In this document: one piece after another, positions 35,695 to 44,955 of the stretch | How the letters are laid out: each line of letters starts with the position of its first letter | How positions within the stretch are numbered: the stretch's first letter is position 1 | Assembly: GCA_963720705.1 (NCBI GenBank) | Contig: CAVRGJ010000002.1 | Coordinates: 558,001 to 622,000 of the forward strand | DNA from: DASWJZ01 sp963720705 | Lineage (GTDB): Bacteria > Pseudomonadota > Alphaproteobacteria > Rhizobiales > Afifellaceae | Length of the DNA stretch: 64,000 nt | Direction: 5' to 3' | Translations under genes and position numbers: made by a program | Notes under the pieces: generated by a model | The model's input: the letters and a program-made list of their open reading frames with translations, nothing else | Databases searched by the model: none | Told to the model about the DNA's origin: nothing

Positions 35695-35718
35695 TTTCCG
35701 ACAAGGACCAACGAGACG

Positions 35719-36108
35719 ATGGGCAAAGAGGCAACGCGCATCCGCAAGCGCGAACGCAAAAACATCACGTCGGGCATCGCCCACGTGGCTTCGACATTCA
35801 ACAACACCATGATCACCATCACCGACGTTCAGGGCAATACGATCGCCTGGTCTTCGGCGGGGGCCATGGGCTTCAAGGGGTCGCGCAAGTCGACCCCTTA
35901 CGCTGCGCAGATCGCCGCGGAGACGGCGGCGCGCAAGGCGCAGGATCACGGGGTGCGAACGCTCGAGGTGGAAGTTTCCGGGCCCGGCTCCGGTCGCGAA
36001 TCGGCGCTGAGGGCGCTGCAGGCGGCCGGCTTCACGATCACGACGATCCGTGACGTGACTCCGATCCCGCATAACGGCTGCCGGCCGCCGAAACGCCGGC
36101 GCGTTTGA
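35719..36108 (+). CDS. rpsK: 30S ribosomal protein S11
   Basis: 129 residues. GIAHVASTFNNTMITITDVQ and GPGSGRESALRALQAAGF are family signatures, ending PIPHNGCRPPKRRRV. It lies in the 30S platform with S7 and S18. Confidence 0.97.
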   Translation: MGKEATRIRKRERKNITSGIAHVASTFNNTMITITDVQGNTIAWSSAGAMGFKGSRKSTPYAAQIAAETAARKAQDHGVRTLEVEVSGPGSGRESALRALQAAGFTITTIRDVTPIPHNGCRPPKRRRV

Positions 36109-36182
36109 GTAACGAACAATAGCGCGCCGCCGGGCGGCGCGCGGGCCGCTTTTCAGGCGGTGTCCAATCCTTGAGAGGCACG

Positions 36183-37202
36183 ATGGTTATCCAGAAGAAC
36201 TGGCAGGACCTCATTAAACCGAACAAGCTCGACGTGAAGCTTGGTTCGGACCGGCGTCGCGTCGCCACGATGGTGGCGGAGCCGCTGGAGCGGGGGTTCG
36301 GCCTGACGCTCGGCAACGCGCTTCGGCGCGTGCTCCTCTCGTCGCTGCAGGGCGCGGCGGTGACCAGCGTGCAGATCGACGGCGTGCTGCACGAATTCTC
36401 CTCGATCGCGGGCGTGCGTGAGGACGTGACCGACATTGTCCTCAACATCAAGGAAATCGCCGTGAAGATGGACGGCGAGGGCCCGAAGCGCATGACCTTG
36501 CGCAAGACGGGGCCGGGCCAGGTGACCGCCGGCGACATCCAGACCGTCGGCGACATCGAGATCCTGAACCCCGAGCACGTCATCTGCACGCTCGACGAGG
36601 GCGCCGATATCCGCATGGAGCTCACCGTCAGCGGCGGCAAGGGCTACGTTGCGGCCGAGCGCAACCGTCCGGAAGACGCACCGATCGGCCTGATCCCGGT
36701 CGACAGCCTCTACTCGCCGGTGAAGAAGGTCTCCTACCGCGTGGAGAACACCCGCGAGGGCCAGGTGCTCGACTACGATAAGCTCACGCTTTCGATCGAG
36801 ACGGACGGCTCGGTCACGCCGGACGACGCAGTCGCCTACGCGGCGCGCATCCTGCAGGACCAGCTCTCGATCTTCGTCTCCTTCGAGGAGCCGAAGAAGG
36901 AGGTCGCCGAGGAGTCCACGCCGGAGCTTGCCTTCAACCCGGCGCTCCTGAAGAAGGTCGACGAGCTGGAGCTTTCCGTCCGCTCGGCGAACTGTCTGAA
37001 GAACGACAACATCGTCTATATCGGCGACCTCATCCAGAAGACCGAGGCGGAGATGCTCCGCACTCCGAATTTCGGGCGGAAGTCGCTGAACGAGATCAAG
37101 GAAGTGTTGGCCTCGATGGGGCTTCATCTCGGCATGGAAGTGCCGAACTGGCCGCCTGACAACATCGAGGACCTCGCCAAGCGCTTCGAAGACCAGTATT
37201 GA
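36183..37202 (+). CDS. rpoA: DNA-directed RNA polymerase subunit alpha
   Basis: 339 residues from ATG 36183 (MVIQKNWQDLIKPNKLDVKL), with GAGAGG upstream. The N-terminal domain (to about residue 235) has LERGFGLTLGNALRRVLLSS for dimerisation. The C-terminal domain (about 255-339) has LELSVRSANCLKNDNI and GRKSLNEIKEVLASMGL for promoter UP elements and activators. A TTG four codons earlier is in frame but unneeded. S4 (rpsD) is absent from the alpha operon here, as usual in this class. Confidence 0.97.
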   Translation: MVIQKNWQDLIKPNKLDVKLGSDRRRVATMVAEPLERGFGLTLGNALRRVLLSSLQGAAVTSVQIDGVLHEFSSIAGVREDVTDIVLNIKEIAVKMDGEGPKRMTLRKTGPGQVTAGDIQTVGDIEILNPEHVICTLDEGADIRMELTVSGGKGYVAAERNRPEDAPIGLIPVDSLYSPVKKVSYRVENTREGQVLDYDKLTLSIETDGSVTPDDAVAYAARILQDQLSIFVSFEEPKKEVAEESTPELAFNPALLKKVDELELSVRSANCLKNDNIVYIGDLIQKTEAEMLRTPNFGRKSLNEIKEVLASMGLHLGMEVPNWPPDNIEDLAKRFEDQY

Positions 37203-37245
37203 GTTTTTCCCCGCGCGCGGCGCCGGGTTTTTGGGAGATAGGGCG

Positions 37246-37677
37246 ATGCGCCACGGCAAAGCGGGCCGCAAGCTGAACCGCACTTCGAGCCACCGCACGG
37301 CGATGTTCGCCAACATGGCGGCATCGCTGATCGAGCACGAGCAGATCGTCACCACGCTGCCGAAGGCGAAGGAGCTTCGCCCGGTCGTTGAGAAGCTCGT
37401 CACGTTGGCCAAGAAGGGTGACCTTGCCGCGCGCCGTCTGGCGATGGCGCGCATGCGCGACGAGGCGATGGTCAAGAAGCTCTTCGAGACGATCGGCCCC
37501 CGCTACAAGGAGCGGAACGGCGGCTACACGCGCGTGCTTAAGGCGGGCTTCCGCCACGGCGACAACGCGCCGGTCGCGGTGATCGAGTTCGTCGACCGCG
37601 ACACGGAGGCGAAGGGCGCTGCCGACCGCGCGCGTCGCGAGGCGGCGGAGACCGAGAGCGAGGAAGCCGCGGCGTAA
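37246..37677 (+). CDS. rplQ: 50S ribosomal protein L17
   Basis: 143 residues from ATG 37246 (MRHGKAGRKLNRTSSHRTAM). The core ends in a Glu/Ala-rich tail, the longer alphaproteobacterial form. It closes the ribosomal cluster and is followed by a clear terminator. Confidence 0.96.
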   Translation: MRHGKAGRKLNRTSSHRTAMFANMAASLIEHEQIVTTLPKAKELRPVVEKLVTLAKKGDLAARRLAMARMRDEAMVKKLFETIGPRYKERNGGYTRVLKAGFRHGDNAPVAVIEFVDRDTEAKGAADRARREAAETESEEAAA

Positions 37678-37705
37678 GAAGCCGGACGGCGATTTTCGCA
37701 AGATC

Positions 37706-37730
37706 AAAGGCGGCCCACGGCCGCCTTTTT
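37706..37730 (+). terminator. Terminator after rplQ
   Basis: AAAGGCGGCC (37706-37715), loop CAC and GGCCGCCTTT (37719-37728) form a perfect stem with five T residues at its end. It lies 29 bases past rplQ. The A-run on the other side could also stop minus-strand transcription from the hydrolase gene that ends at 37733. Confidence 0.85.
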
Positions 37731-37732
37731 CG

Positions 37733-38860
37733 TCAGCCGTAGATCGCGTCGACGATGTCGTCGCGGTAGCGGCCCAGGCAGCCCTCGACCGCGGCATTGG
37801 TCATGCTGATGACCGCGAGGCCGGCTGTCCGGTCGAGGAACCAGGCGTGCCCGTAAACGCCGCCCCAGCGTGCCGTTCCAGGAGAATACGGCTGGCCGGC
37901 CTTCGCGGGGTCGGTCACGATGCCTGAGATGAGCCCGAAGCCGTTTCCGGGCTCCACTGGCTCGCGCAGCGCGCCTACCTGGTTCTTCAGCGCGAAGTCG
38001 ACCGTCTCCTGCTTCAGGATCGGCGCGCCGCCGGTTTCGATTGCTTCGAGGAAGCGCATGAAGTCCGGAGCAGTGCCGGCCATGCCCGCTCCCCCCGACT
38101 GGAACGAATCGGGCCGGAATATCCGCGAGGGCGAGAAGCGCATGCCGGTGCCCGGACCGAACGTGATCGCGTGCGGATCGCCCATCAGCACCGCTCCGGA
38201 CTCGCTGTCGGCATAGGCGGCCGACAGCCGGCCGCGATCGGTGACGGCGAACGCGGTATCGACCATGCCGAGCGGGCCGGTGACGTAGGCGGAGACGGCC
38301 TCGCCCAGCGTCGCCCCATGGGCTTTTGCGATGACGGCGCCGAGCACGTCGAGATTGACGCCGTAGCGCCACGCACTGCCGGGCGCGAAGAAGAGCGGTG
38401 CCGTCGCAAGGCGGCGGAGGTTCTCCTCCATGCCGAGGCCAGGTGCGTCGAGGCCGCTGGAGATCTTCGCTTCGACATAGGGATCGTTCGGCTCACCCGT
38501 TGGGTAACCGAAGCCCGCGGTATGTGTGAGCAGGTGGCGGATAGTGATGTCCGGCGCGCGGCCGTCGCTGAGCCTCGGGCGAAAGCCCGGAAGCCATTCG
38601 TCGACGTGCTGCTCGAACGAGAGCGTGCCCCGCTCGATCAGGGCGAGCGCGGTCGCAGCGACCAGGGGCTTGGTGATGGATGCGAGGCGGAAGATCGTGT
38701 CCTCCTGTATGGCGCGTCCGGCTTCCCGATCGGCCAGTCCGGCCGCGCGCCGATAGACAAGCTCACCGCGCCGTCGCACGAGCAAAACGCCGCCGACGAT
38801 CCTGTTGGCGGCGATCGCTTCATCCATCACCTGGTCGAGCCGGACCTCCCAATCCGCCAT
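37733..38860 (-). CDS. Serine hydrolase, beta-lactamase/esterase family
   Basis: 375 residues from ATG 38860 (MADWEVRLDQVMDEAIAANR). The nucleophile motif SITK (S61-K64) sits in IFRLASITKPLVAATALALI. A YGVNLDVLG segment supplies the second tyrosine motif. The arrangement resembles class C beta-lactamase folds and family VIII esterases (EstB-like), so an esterase is as likely as a peptidase. There is no signal peptide from this start, suggesting a cytoplasmic enzyme. It is divergent from the methyltransferase at 39049. The open frame upstream to 39127 is not convincing. Confidence 0.8.
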   Translation of the reverse strand: MADWEVRLDQVMDEAIAANRIVGGVLLVRRRGELVYRRAAGLADREAGRAIQEDTIFRLASITKPLVAATALALIERGTLSFEQHVDEWLPGFRPRLSDGRAPDITIRHLLTHTAGFGYPTGEPNDPYVEAKISSGLDAPGLGMEENLRRLATAPLFFAPGSAWRYGVNLDVLGAVIAKAHGATLGEAVSAYVTGPLGMVDTAFAVTDRGRLSAAYADSESGAVLMGDPHAITFGPGTGMRFSPSRIFRPDSFQSGGAGMAGTAPDFMRFLEAIETGGAPILKQETVDFALKNQVGALREPVEPGNGFGLISGIVTDPAKAGQPYSPGTARWGGVYGHAWFLDRTAGLAVISMTNAAVEGCLGRYRDDIVDAIYG

Positions 38861-39048
38861 GTCGCCTCCCTTCCCATCGCGCTCGGCATGGGTAGAAACA
38901 TTCTTGTAGGATATTCTTTCTGCCGTCGACCCCGCCGCGAGACCGACGAGCGGGAGGTGGGTAATCGCGGCGTAAGCACCCTTGCTTGTTGGATTCAGGC
39001 CCACCGACCGCCTAGCCTGTAGCCTGCAAAGCGACGGGAGAGAGATCG

Positions 39049-39915
39049 ATGTCCGAGACCGCGTCAGGCGGCGCAAATGCGGCGCAGGAGTCCTACTGGA
39101 ACTCCGACGTCGGCCAGACTTGGGCACTCTTCCAAGAGAGCCTCGACAATATGCTTCGAGACGTTAGCGAGCGGGTGCTTGCGGTTGCCGGACCGGCAAA
39201 CGGCGAGTGCGTGCTCGATCTCGGCTGCGGCGCCGGCGCGACAAGCCTCGCGTTTGCGCCAGCGGTCGTGCCGGATGGTTCGATCCTCGGCGTCGACATA
39301 TCGCGCGCGTTGCTCGACCGCGCCGAGAAGCGAAGACAGGAAGCCGGCCTTAAGCACGTCGAATTTCTACTGGCGGACGCGCAGACGCATGCCTTCGAGC
39401 CCGGGGCCTTCGACCTCTTGGTGTCGCGCTTCGGCGCAATGTTTTTCGCCGACCCCGTCGCCGCTTACCGTAACCTTCTTTCGGCTCTGCGCCCCGGCGG
39501 GCGCATGGTGCTCGCCACCTGGGCGGAGGCGGCGGCGAACCCCTGGTTCACCCTGCCGGCGGAGGCCGCAGCGTCCGTGCTCGGAAGACCGCCGCCTGCC
39601 GAGCCGCGCGCTCCCGGCGCGCTCGCCTTCGCGGAGACCGACTACGTCTTGGACATCCTGAGGAATGCTGGCTTTGCCGACTGCGCAGCGAGCACGGAAG
39701 ACGTTGACCTGTTCCATCCCGGCGGCCTCACCGCCGTTGTCGATCTTGCGATCGTGGTCGGCCCCGCCGCCCGCATCCTGCGCCTGTTCGAAGGCGGCCC
39801 GGAGGATACGGCCGAGATCGGCCGGCGGATCGCAGAAGCGCTCGGCAAATATGTCGTCGACGACGGAATCCGTATTCCGGCGCGCGTCAACATCTTCACT
39901 GCGGCAAAGGCGTGA
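39049..39915 (+). CDS. Class I SAM-dependent methyltransferase
   Basis: 288 residues. Motif I VLDLGCGAGATSLAF (about residues 55-69) binds SAM, with the acidic residue of motif II in ILGVDISRALLDRA. The motif around LLADAQTHAFEPGAFDLLVS and a later LRPGGRMVLATW fit the Methyltransf_11/25 group. The substrate is not predictable. GGGAGAGAG precedes the ATG. It shares an intergenic region with the divergent hydrolase. Confidence 0.82.
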   Translation: MSETASGGANAAQESYWNSDVGQTWALFQESLDNMLRDVSERVLAVAGPANGECVLDLGCGAGATSLAFAPAVVPDGSILGVDISRALLDRAEKRRQEAGLKHVEFLLADAQTHAFEPGAFDLLVSRFGAMFFADPVAAYRNLLSALRPGGRMVLATWAEAAANPWFTLPAEAAASVLGRPPPAEPRAPGALAFAETDYVLDILRNAGFADCAASTEDVDLFHPGGLTAVVDLAIVVGPAARILRLFEGGPEDTAEIGRRIAEALGKYVVDDGIRIPARVNIFTAAKA

Positions 39916-39999
39916 GCCTCGGCCGGTTTGACTCACGTCAACGCTTCCGTGAGCGCATTACCTGTTCCTTCGCCACCGGCGGGCTCGCCCGGACTGAAG

Positions 40000-40020
40000 A
40001 AGGCGGCTTCGGCCGCCTTT
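40000..40020 (+). terminator. Weak terminator hairpin after methyltransferase gene
   Basis: AAGGCGGC (40000-40007), TTCG loop, GCCGCCTT (40012-40019), followed by one more T and then AGAG. The stable tetraloop stem suggests termination, but the T-tract is short. Confidence 0.45.
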
Positions 40021-40127
40021 AGAGCCCTCTGAGCGGGCGCCGCGTTCAAAGGCCGTCTTGCCGTTCCGCTCCGTCCCGCCTATCTCGGTTGGGCTTGGGG
40101 AGGCGCCGAATCTCTGGGAGGAAGAGG

Positions 40128-41651
40128 ATGCGACGAAGCATCGGCCTCGTCACAACTCTGGCGATCGCCGCAATTGCCGGCGCCGCGTTTTTGCTGCCGC
40201 AAAGACATGAGCTTAAGACCGCGTTCGCCGGCGCCCAGGCGGACGCTGCTCCGGTCGCGGCACCCGCCGTCCAGGGCCCTGCGCCCCAAACCGAGACGGT
40301 CGCCGGCCAGGCAGCGCCGCAGACCGCCGTACCGGATAGCCGCGAGACGATCCGGCTTTCCTTTGCGCCGATCGTGAAGCGCGTCGCGCCGGCCGTGGTC
40401 AATGTCTACGCCACGTCGCAAGTTCAGGTGCGCTCGCCCTTCGAAGGCGATCCCTTCTTCGAGCGCTTCTTCGGCGGCGGGGTTTTCGGTGGGCCGCAGG
40501 AGCGCCAGCGCCTATCGCTCGGCTCCGGCGTCATCGTCGACCCGAGCGGCGTCATCGTCACCAACAACCACGTCGTCGGCGACGCGACCGACATCAAGGT
40601 GGCGCTCTCCGACGGGCGCGAGCTTCCGGCGACGGTTCTCGTCAAGGACGAGCGCACCGATATCGCCATCCTTAAGATCACGAACGCCAGCGATCTCCCG
40701 GTTCTCGAATTCGGCAATTCCGACGCGCTTGAAGTGGGTGACCTCGTGCTTGCCGTCGGCGACCCCTTCGGCGTCGGCCAGACGGTCACGAGCGGCATCG
40801 TCTCCGCCGTCGCGCGCACCAACGTCGGCATCAACGATTTCGGCTTCTTCATCCAGACCGACGCCGCCATCAATCCCGGCAATTCCGGCGGGCCGCTTGT
40901 CGACATGGACGGCAAGGTGGTCGGCATCAACACGGCGATCTATTCGCGCACCGGCGGCTCGATCGGCATCGGCTTCGCCATCCCCTCCGACATGGTGCGC
41001 ACCGTTGTTCAGCAGGCGGTCGCCGGCTCGAAGTCGATCGCGCGACCGTGGATCGGCGTGGCCTGTCAAGACATTACGCCGGAGATCGCGTCGTCGCTCG
41101 GGCTTTCGACCCCACGCGGCGCGCTCGTCACGCGTGTCGACCCGAAGTCGCCCGCCGAAAAAGCCGGCATCAAGGTCGGCGACCTGGTCCTGAAGGCTGG
41201 CGGGCGCGAGGTCGCGGATGCGGCGTCTTTCGACTATCGGATTGCCGTTGCCGGCATCGGCAGTTCGGTGGCGTTGTCAGTGTGGCGCGACGGCCGGGAA
41301 AGCGCCATCAACGTCGTCGCGGAAGCGGAGCCGCAGCTCAGCGAATCCGACCTGATGCTGATCGGGGGGCGCAGCCCGCTTACCGGTGCTGTCGTCGCCG
41401 ACTTGAATGCGTCGCTTGCCGACCGCATGCGCATCCGCGGGGCCGAACAGGGTGCCGTCATCGTCGACGTCGAGCCGATGTCGCCGGCCGCGCGCATGGG
41501 CTTTCAAAAGGGCGACGTCGTGCTCGGCGCGCAGGGCGAGGACGTGACGACCGCGGAGCAGCTTGCGAAGCTCGTCGAGGTGGACAGCCGGCTCTGGCGG
41601 ATCAAGTTCAGCCGCGACGGCCGTGTCTCCAATCTCGTCATCGGGGGCTGA
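40128..41651 (+). CDS. DegP/DegQ-like periplasmic serine protease
   Basis: 507 residues from ATG 40128 with GGAGGAAGAGG upstream. An N-terminal hydrophobic segment (about residues 5-24) acts as signal or anchor. The trypsin-like triad is H148 (TNNHVV), D178 (ERTDIAIL) and S253 (GNSGGPL). Two PDZ domains follow (about 300-385 and 410-500). It is an HtrA-family protease/chaperone for misfolded envelope proteins. It is followed 12 bases later by rarA, possibly in one transcript. Whether it equals DegP, DegQ or Do is not resolvable here. Confidence 0.93.
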   Translation: MRRSIGLVTTLAIAAIAGAAFLLPQRHELKTAFAGAQADAAPVAAPAVQGPAPQTETVAGQAAPQTAVPDSRETIRLSFAPIVKRVAPAVVNVYATSQVQVRSPFEGDPFFERFFGGGVFGGPQERQRLSLGSGVIVDPSGVIVTNNHVVGDATDIKVALSDGRELPATVLVKDERTDIAILKITNASDLPVLEFGNSDALEVGDLVLAVGDPFGVGQTVTSGIVSAVARTNVGINDFGFFIQTDAAINPGNSGGPLVDMDGKVVGINTAIYSRTGGSIGIGFAIPSDMVRTVVQQAVAGSKSIARPWIGVACQDITPEIASSLGLSTPRGALVTRVDPKSPAEKAGIKVGDLVLKAGGREVADAASFDYRIAVAGIGSSVALSVWRDGRESAINVVAEAEPQLSESDLMLIGGRSPLTGAVVADLNASLADRMRIRGAEQGAVIVDVEPMSPAARMGFQKGDVVLGAQGEDVTTAEQLAKLVEVDSRLWRIKFSRDGRVSNLVIGG

Positions 41652-41663
41652 GACAGGGCGAGC

Positions 41664-42992
41664 GTGAGCCGCGGCAAGAGCACGAAAAGCCTGTTCGAGG
41701 CGTCGGGTCTCGACCGCGACGCTCCGCGCCCGCTTGCCGACCGGCTGCGGCCGCGCTTGCTTTCCGAAATCGTTGGGCAGGACGCGTTGATCGGACCGGA
41801 CGGGGCGTTGACGCGCATGCTCGCCACGCGCTCGCTCGGCTCGCTCGTCTTCTGGGGGCCGCCGGGAACCGGCAAGACGACGGTGGCACGGCTCCTCGCT
41901 AAGGAGACGGACCTCGAGTTCCAGCAGATTTCCGCCATCCATTCCGGCGTTGCGGAACTGAAGAAGATCTTCGAGGAGGCGCGTGCCAAACGTGAGGTAG
42001 GGAAGGGGACGCTTCTCTTCGTCGACGAGATCCATCGCTTCAACCGCGCGCAGCAGGATTCCTTCCTGCCCGTCATGGAGGACGGCACGGTCACGCTTAT
42101 CGGCGCGACCACCGAGAACCCGTCGTTTGAGCTCAACGCCGCGCTTCTTTCCCGCGCCCGCGTCCTCGTCTTCAAGCCGCTCGATGCCGAGGCGCTCGAG
42201 AAGATCGTTCTCCGCGCGGAGGAGAAGGAAGGCCGCAAGCTGCCGCTCGACGACGAGGCGCGCGGGGTGCTCATCCGCCTTGCCGACGGCGACGGCCGCG
42301 CCGTGCTGACGCTTGCCGAGGAGGTGTGGCGCGCCGCGCGCGAGGGCGAGATTTTTGACGCGGCGCGGCTCATGGAGATCGTGCAGCGGCGCGCGCCGAT
42401 CTACGACAAGAGCCAGGACGGACACTACAACCTCATCTCGGCGCTGCATAAATCGGTGCGCGGCTCCGACCCGCAGGCGGCGCTCTATTATCTCGCCCGC
42501 ATGCTCGATGCCGGCGAAGATCCGATGTATCTCGCCCGCCGCATGATCCGCATGGCGGTGGAGGATATCGGGCTCGCCGACCACAACGCGCTGGTCGTGG
42601 CGAACGCCGCGAAGGAGGCCTACCACATGCTGGGCACGCCGGAGGGCGAACTGGCGCTCGCCGAGGCCTGCGTCTATCTCGCCGTCGCGCCGAAATCGAA
42701 CGCGCTCTACACCGCCTTCAGCGGCGCGAAGCGGGCGGCGAAGGAGCATGGTTCGCTGCCGCCGCCGAAGCACATCCTGAACGCACCGACAAAGCTCATG
42801 AAGGCCGAGGGCTACGGCTCCGGCTACGAATACGATCACGATGCCGAAGAAGCCTTCTCCGGCCAGAGCTATTTTCCCGAGGCCATGGCGCGCGAAGAAT
42901 TCTACCGGCCGACCGAGCGCGGCTACGAGAAGCGTATCTCTGAGCGCATGGCGGAATGGGAGCGGCTCAGGCGCGAACGAGCGCGCAGGTGA
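41664..42992 (+). CDS. rarA: Replication-associated recombination protein A
   Basis: 442 residues from GTG 41664. Walker A GPPGTGKTT is at residues 65-73, Walker B is LLFVDEIHRF, and sensor 1 is LIGATTENPSFELNAALLSR. The C-terminal half has the MgsA tetramerisation region with LPPPKHILNAPTKLMKAEGY. It is a clamp-loader-like AAA+ ATPase acting at stalled forks (RarA/MgsA/WRNIP1 family). Its TGA overlaps the GTG of the next gene. Confidence 0.94.
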   Translation: MSRGKSTKSLFEASGLDRDAPRPLADRLRPRLLSEIVGQDALIGPDGALTRMLATRSLGSLVFWGPPGTGKTTVARLLAKETDLEFQQISAIHSGVAELKKIFEEARAKREVGKGTLLFVDEIHRFNRAQQDSFLPVMEDGTVTLIGATTENPSFELNAALLSRARVLVFKPLDAEALEKIVLRAEEKEGRKLPLDDEARGVLIRLADGDGRAVLTLAEEVWRAAREGEIFDAARLMEIVQRRAPIYDKSQDGHYNLISALHKSVRGSDPQAALYYLARMLDAGEDPMYLARRMIRMAVEDIGLADHNALVVANAAKEAYHMLGTPEGELALAEACVYLAVAPKSNALYTAFSGAKRAAKEHGSLPPPKHILNAPTKLMKAEGYGSGYEYDHDAEEAFSGQSYFPEAMAREEFYRPTERGYEKRISERMAEWERLRRERARR

Positions 42993-43456
42993 TCTACTTC
43001 GCCTACGGCTCGAACATGGACCCGGCGCAGATGCGGGCGCGTTGTGCGAGCTCGCGCGCGCGTGGGGCCGGGTTTCTCGCCGGCTATCGGCTCCATTTTC
43101 CGCGCTGGTCGCCGCGACGTAAGCATGCGGTGGCGAGCATCGAGGCCCATCCAGAGGGCGGGGTTTGGGGCGTTGTCTACGACATGACGTTGCAGGACTG
43201 GGCCAGTCTGCATCCCTTTGAGGGACACATCGCCGAGGGGCACGCGGAGAACGGCTACGACCTGATCCACGTGGAGGTGCTGGTAGACACTGCGACGATT
43301 TCCGCCCGCACCTACATCGCGGTGCCGGACCCGTCCCGTCCGGATGCGGGGCTGACCTCCGTGCGTTATCTGAAGCAGCTTATCGACGGGGCGGTCGCGC
43401 ACAACTTGCCACAGGACTATGTCGCAGCGCTCAGGGCCGTGCCGACTTTCGATTGA
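42989..43456 (+). CDS. Gamma-glutamylcyclotransferase-like protein
   Basis: 155 residues from GTG 42989, chosen because it forms a GTGA overlap with rarA. The start VIYFAYGSNMDPAQMRARC carries the YGSNM substrate loop of the AIG2/GGCT fold. A glutamate in the LHPFEGHIAEGH region could be the general acid/base. Family members release 5-oxoproline from gamma-glutamyl dipeptides or act on related amides. An ATG at 42956 would overlap rarA by 37 bases and is less likely. Confidence 0.82.
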   Translation: MIYFAYGSNMDPAQMRARCASSRARGAGFLAGYRLHFPRWSPRRKHAVASIEAHPEGGVWGVVYDMTLQDWASLHPFEGHIAEGHAENGYDLIHVEVLVDTATISARTYIAVPDPSRPDAGLTSVRYLKQLIDGAVAHNLPQDYVAALRAVPTFD

Positions 43457-43498
43457 GTGCCGCCGCCGGCCCGGATAGATACGGCGCACGATCTCCCG

Positions 43499-44068
43499 AT
43501 GTCCTCTCCCGCCGACACCGACTCGAACGACAGCAAGCCGAACCTCCTCGACCTCTTCCTCGCTTTTTCGGGGATTGCGGTGATGGGTTTCGGAGGCGTG
43601 CTGCCGTGGTCGCGGCGGATGCTGGTCGAGCAGCGCCGTTGGCTGAGCGCCGACGAATTCACCGAAGTGCTCTCGCTCGGCCAGTTTCTGCCGGGCGGAA
43701 ACATCATCAACGTCGCCGTCATCGTTGGCGGGCGCTTCCGCGGGCCGCCAGGCGCCGTCGTCGCGATTGTCGGCCTGATGGCCGCACCGATCGCCGTCGT
43801 GATCCTCGCCGGCGCGCTCTACCTGCGCTACGCGGAGGTGCCGCGCGTTCACGGCGCCCTTGCCGGGCTCGCCGCGGGCGCGATCGGGCTGATCATCGCG
43901 ATGGGGGCGAAGATACTCGAGCCGCTCATCGCGAAGCGGGCGGTCGTGCCGCTCCTTTTCGTCGTGCTGACTTTCGTCGCGGTTGGGGTTATGCGCGTCC
44001 CGCTTCCCCTCGCTGTCTTGATCCTTGCGCCGATCAGCGTCGCCTTCGCTTGGTGGAAAGCCGCATGA
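43499..44068 (+). CDS. Chromate transporter, N-terminal half subunit
   Basis: 189 residues from ATG 43499; a GTG at 43457 would add 14 residues. One CHR domain has MGFGGVLPWSRRMLVEQRRW and the motif SLGQFLPGGNIINVAVIVGG, plus about five to six membrane helices. It overlaps the second CHR gene by ATGA, forming a two-gene short-chain ChrA. The family is a proton-coupled chromate exporter, but many members are untested and may move other anions. Confidence 0.88.
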   Translation: MSSPADTDSNDSKPNLLDLFLAFSGIAVMGFGGVLPWSRRMLVEQRRWLSADEFTEVLSLGQFLPGGNIINVAVIVGGRFRGPPGAVVAIVGLMAAPIAVVILAGALYLRYAEVPRVHGALAGLAAGAIGLIIAMGAKILEPLIAKRAVVPLLFVVLTFVAVGVMRVPLPLAVLILAPISVAFAWWKAA

Positions 44069-44598
44069 GCGAGGACGATTCGCCGCTCGCCGCGCTCTTC
44101 CTGAATTTCGCGATCCTTTCCGTCTTCGCGATCGGCGGGGTGAACGCGGCAATCCCGGAGATGCACCGCCAGGCCGTCGACGTGCACGGCTGGATGACCA
44201 ACCAGCGCTTCGCCGACCTCTTCGCGATCGCGCAGGCGGCGCCGGGTCCGAACGCCATCCTCGTCACGCTGATCGGCTGGGATGTGGCGGGGTTCCCCGG
44301 CGCGCTCGTCGCGACGCTGGCTATGATCGGGCCGGCGAGCGTGCTCGCCTTCTTCGCCGGGCGCCTCTGGCACCGCTTCCGCTATGCGCCCTGGCGGATC
44401 GCCATTCAGGCAGGCATCGCGCCGATCACCCTCGGGCTCGTGGCGGCGAGTGCCTATCTGCTCGCCCGCGCCGCAGACACGGGCATCGTGGCGGTGGCGA
44501 TCACGCTCGCGACCGCCGTCGCGGTCTACCTGACGCGCGTCCACCCGCTCCTTTTCCTGGCGATCGGCGCGGCGCTCGGGGCCGCAGGGCTCGTCTGA
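44065..44598 (+). CDS. Chromate transporter, C-terminal half subunit
   Basis: 177 residues from ATG 44065. The CHR signature appears as FAIGGVNAAIPEMHRQAVDV and IAQAAPGPNAILVTLIGWDV, with about six helices. It should pair with the preceding CHR protein in opposite membrane orientation. It converges on the DUF190 gene, with only four bases between the two stops. Confidence 0.88.
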   Translation: MSEDDSPLAALFLNFAILSVFAIGGVNAAIPEMHRQAVDVHGWMTNQRFADLFAIAQAAPGPNAILVTLIGWDVAGFPGALVATLAMIGPASVLAFFAGRLWHRFRYAPWRIAIQAGIAPITLGLVAASAYLLARAADTGIVAVAITLATAVAVYLTRVHPLLFLAIGAALGAAGLV

Positions 44599-44602
44599 GA
44601 AC

Positions 44603-44953
44603 TCAGCGCTTGGCGGCGTTCTTCTCGTCACCGTATTGGAGCACCTGCACTTTCTCCAGCGTGACCAGGCCGCTTCCCATCATCTCGGAGAGCGCGGGCA
44701 GGAAGGCGTCGATCTTCTCCGGCGAGTCGACGATCTCGATCACGAAGGGAAGATCCTGAGAGAGCCGCAGGATCTTGGCTGTGTGAAGGTGGCTCGAATG
44801 ACCGAAGCCCATGGGGCCGCGGAGAACGGTGGCGCCAGCGAGGCCGATCTCGCGGGCCTTCAGGACGATCGCCTCATAGAGCGGCAGGCTGCCGTGCTTG
44901 TCGTCTTCGCCGAGGAAGATGCGCAGGAGAACGGCGTCGCGAGGTACCTGCAT
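44603..44953 (-). CDS. DUF190 protein, downstream partner of CrcB
   Basis: 116 residues from ATG 44953 (MQVPRDAVLLRIFLGEDDKH); an ATG at 44965 would overlap crcB by eight bases. PLYEAIVLKAREIGLAGATV and GPMGFGHSSHLHTAKILRLS are typical of DUF190, a small ferredoxin-like, PII-resembling fold often encoded beside CrcB. It starts two bases after crcB, so both are under the fluoride riboswitch upstream. It probably regulates or assists the fluoride channel, but its biochemistry is unknown to me. Confidence 0.85.
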   Translation of the reverse strand: MQVPRDAVLLRIFLGEDDKHGSLPLYEAIVLKAREIGLAGATVLRGPMGFGHSSHLHTAKILRLSQDLPFVIEIVDSPEKIDAFLPALSEMMGSGLVTLEKVQVLQYGDEKNAAKR

Positions 44954-44955
44954 TG

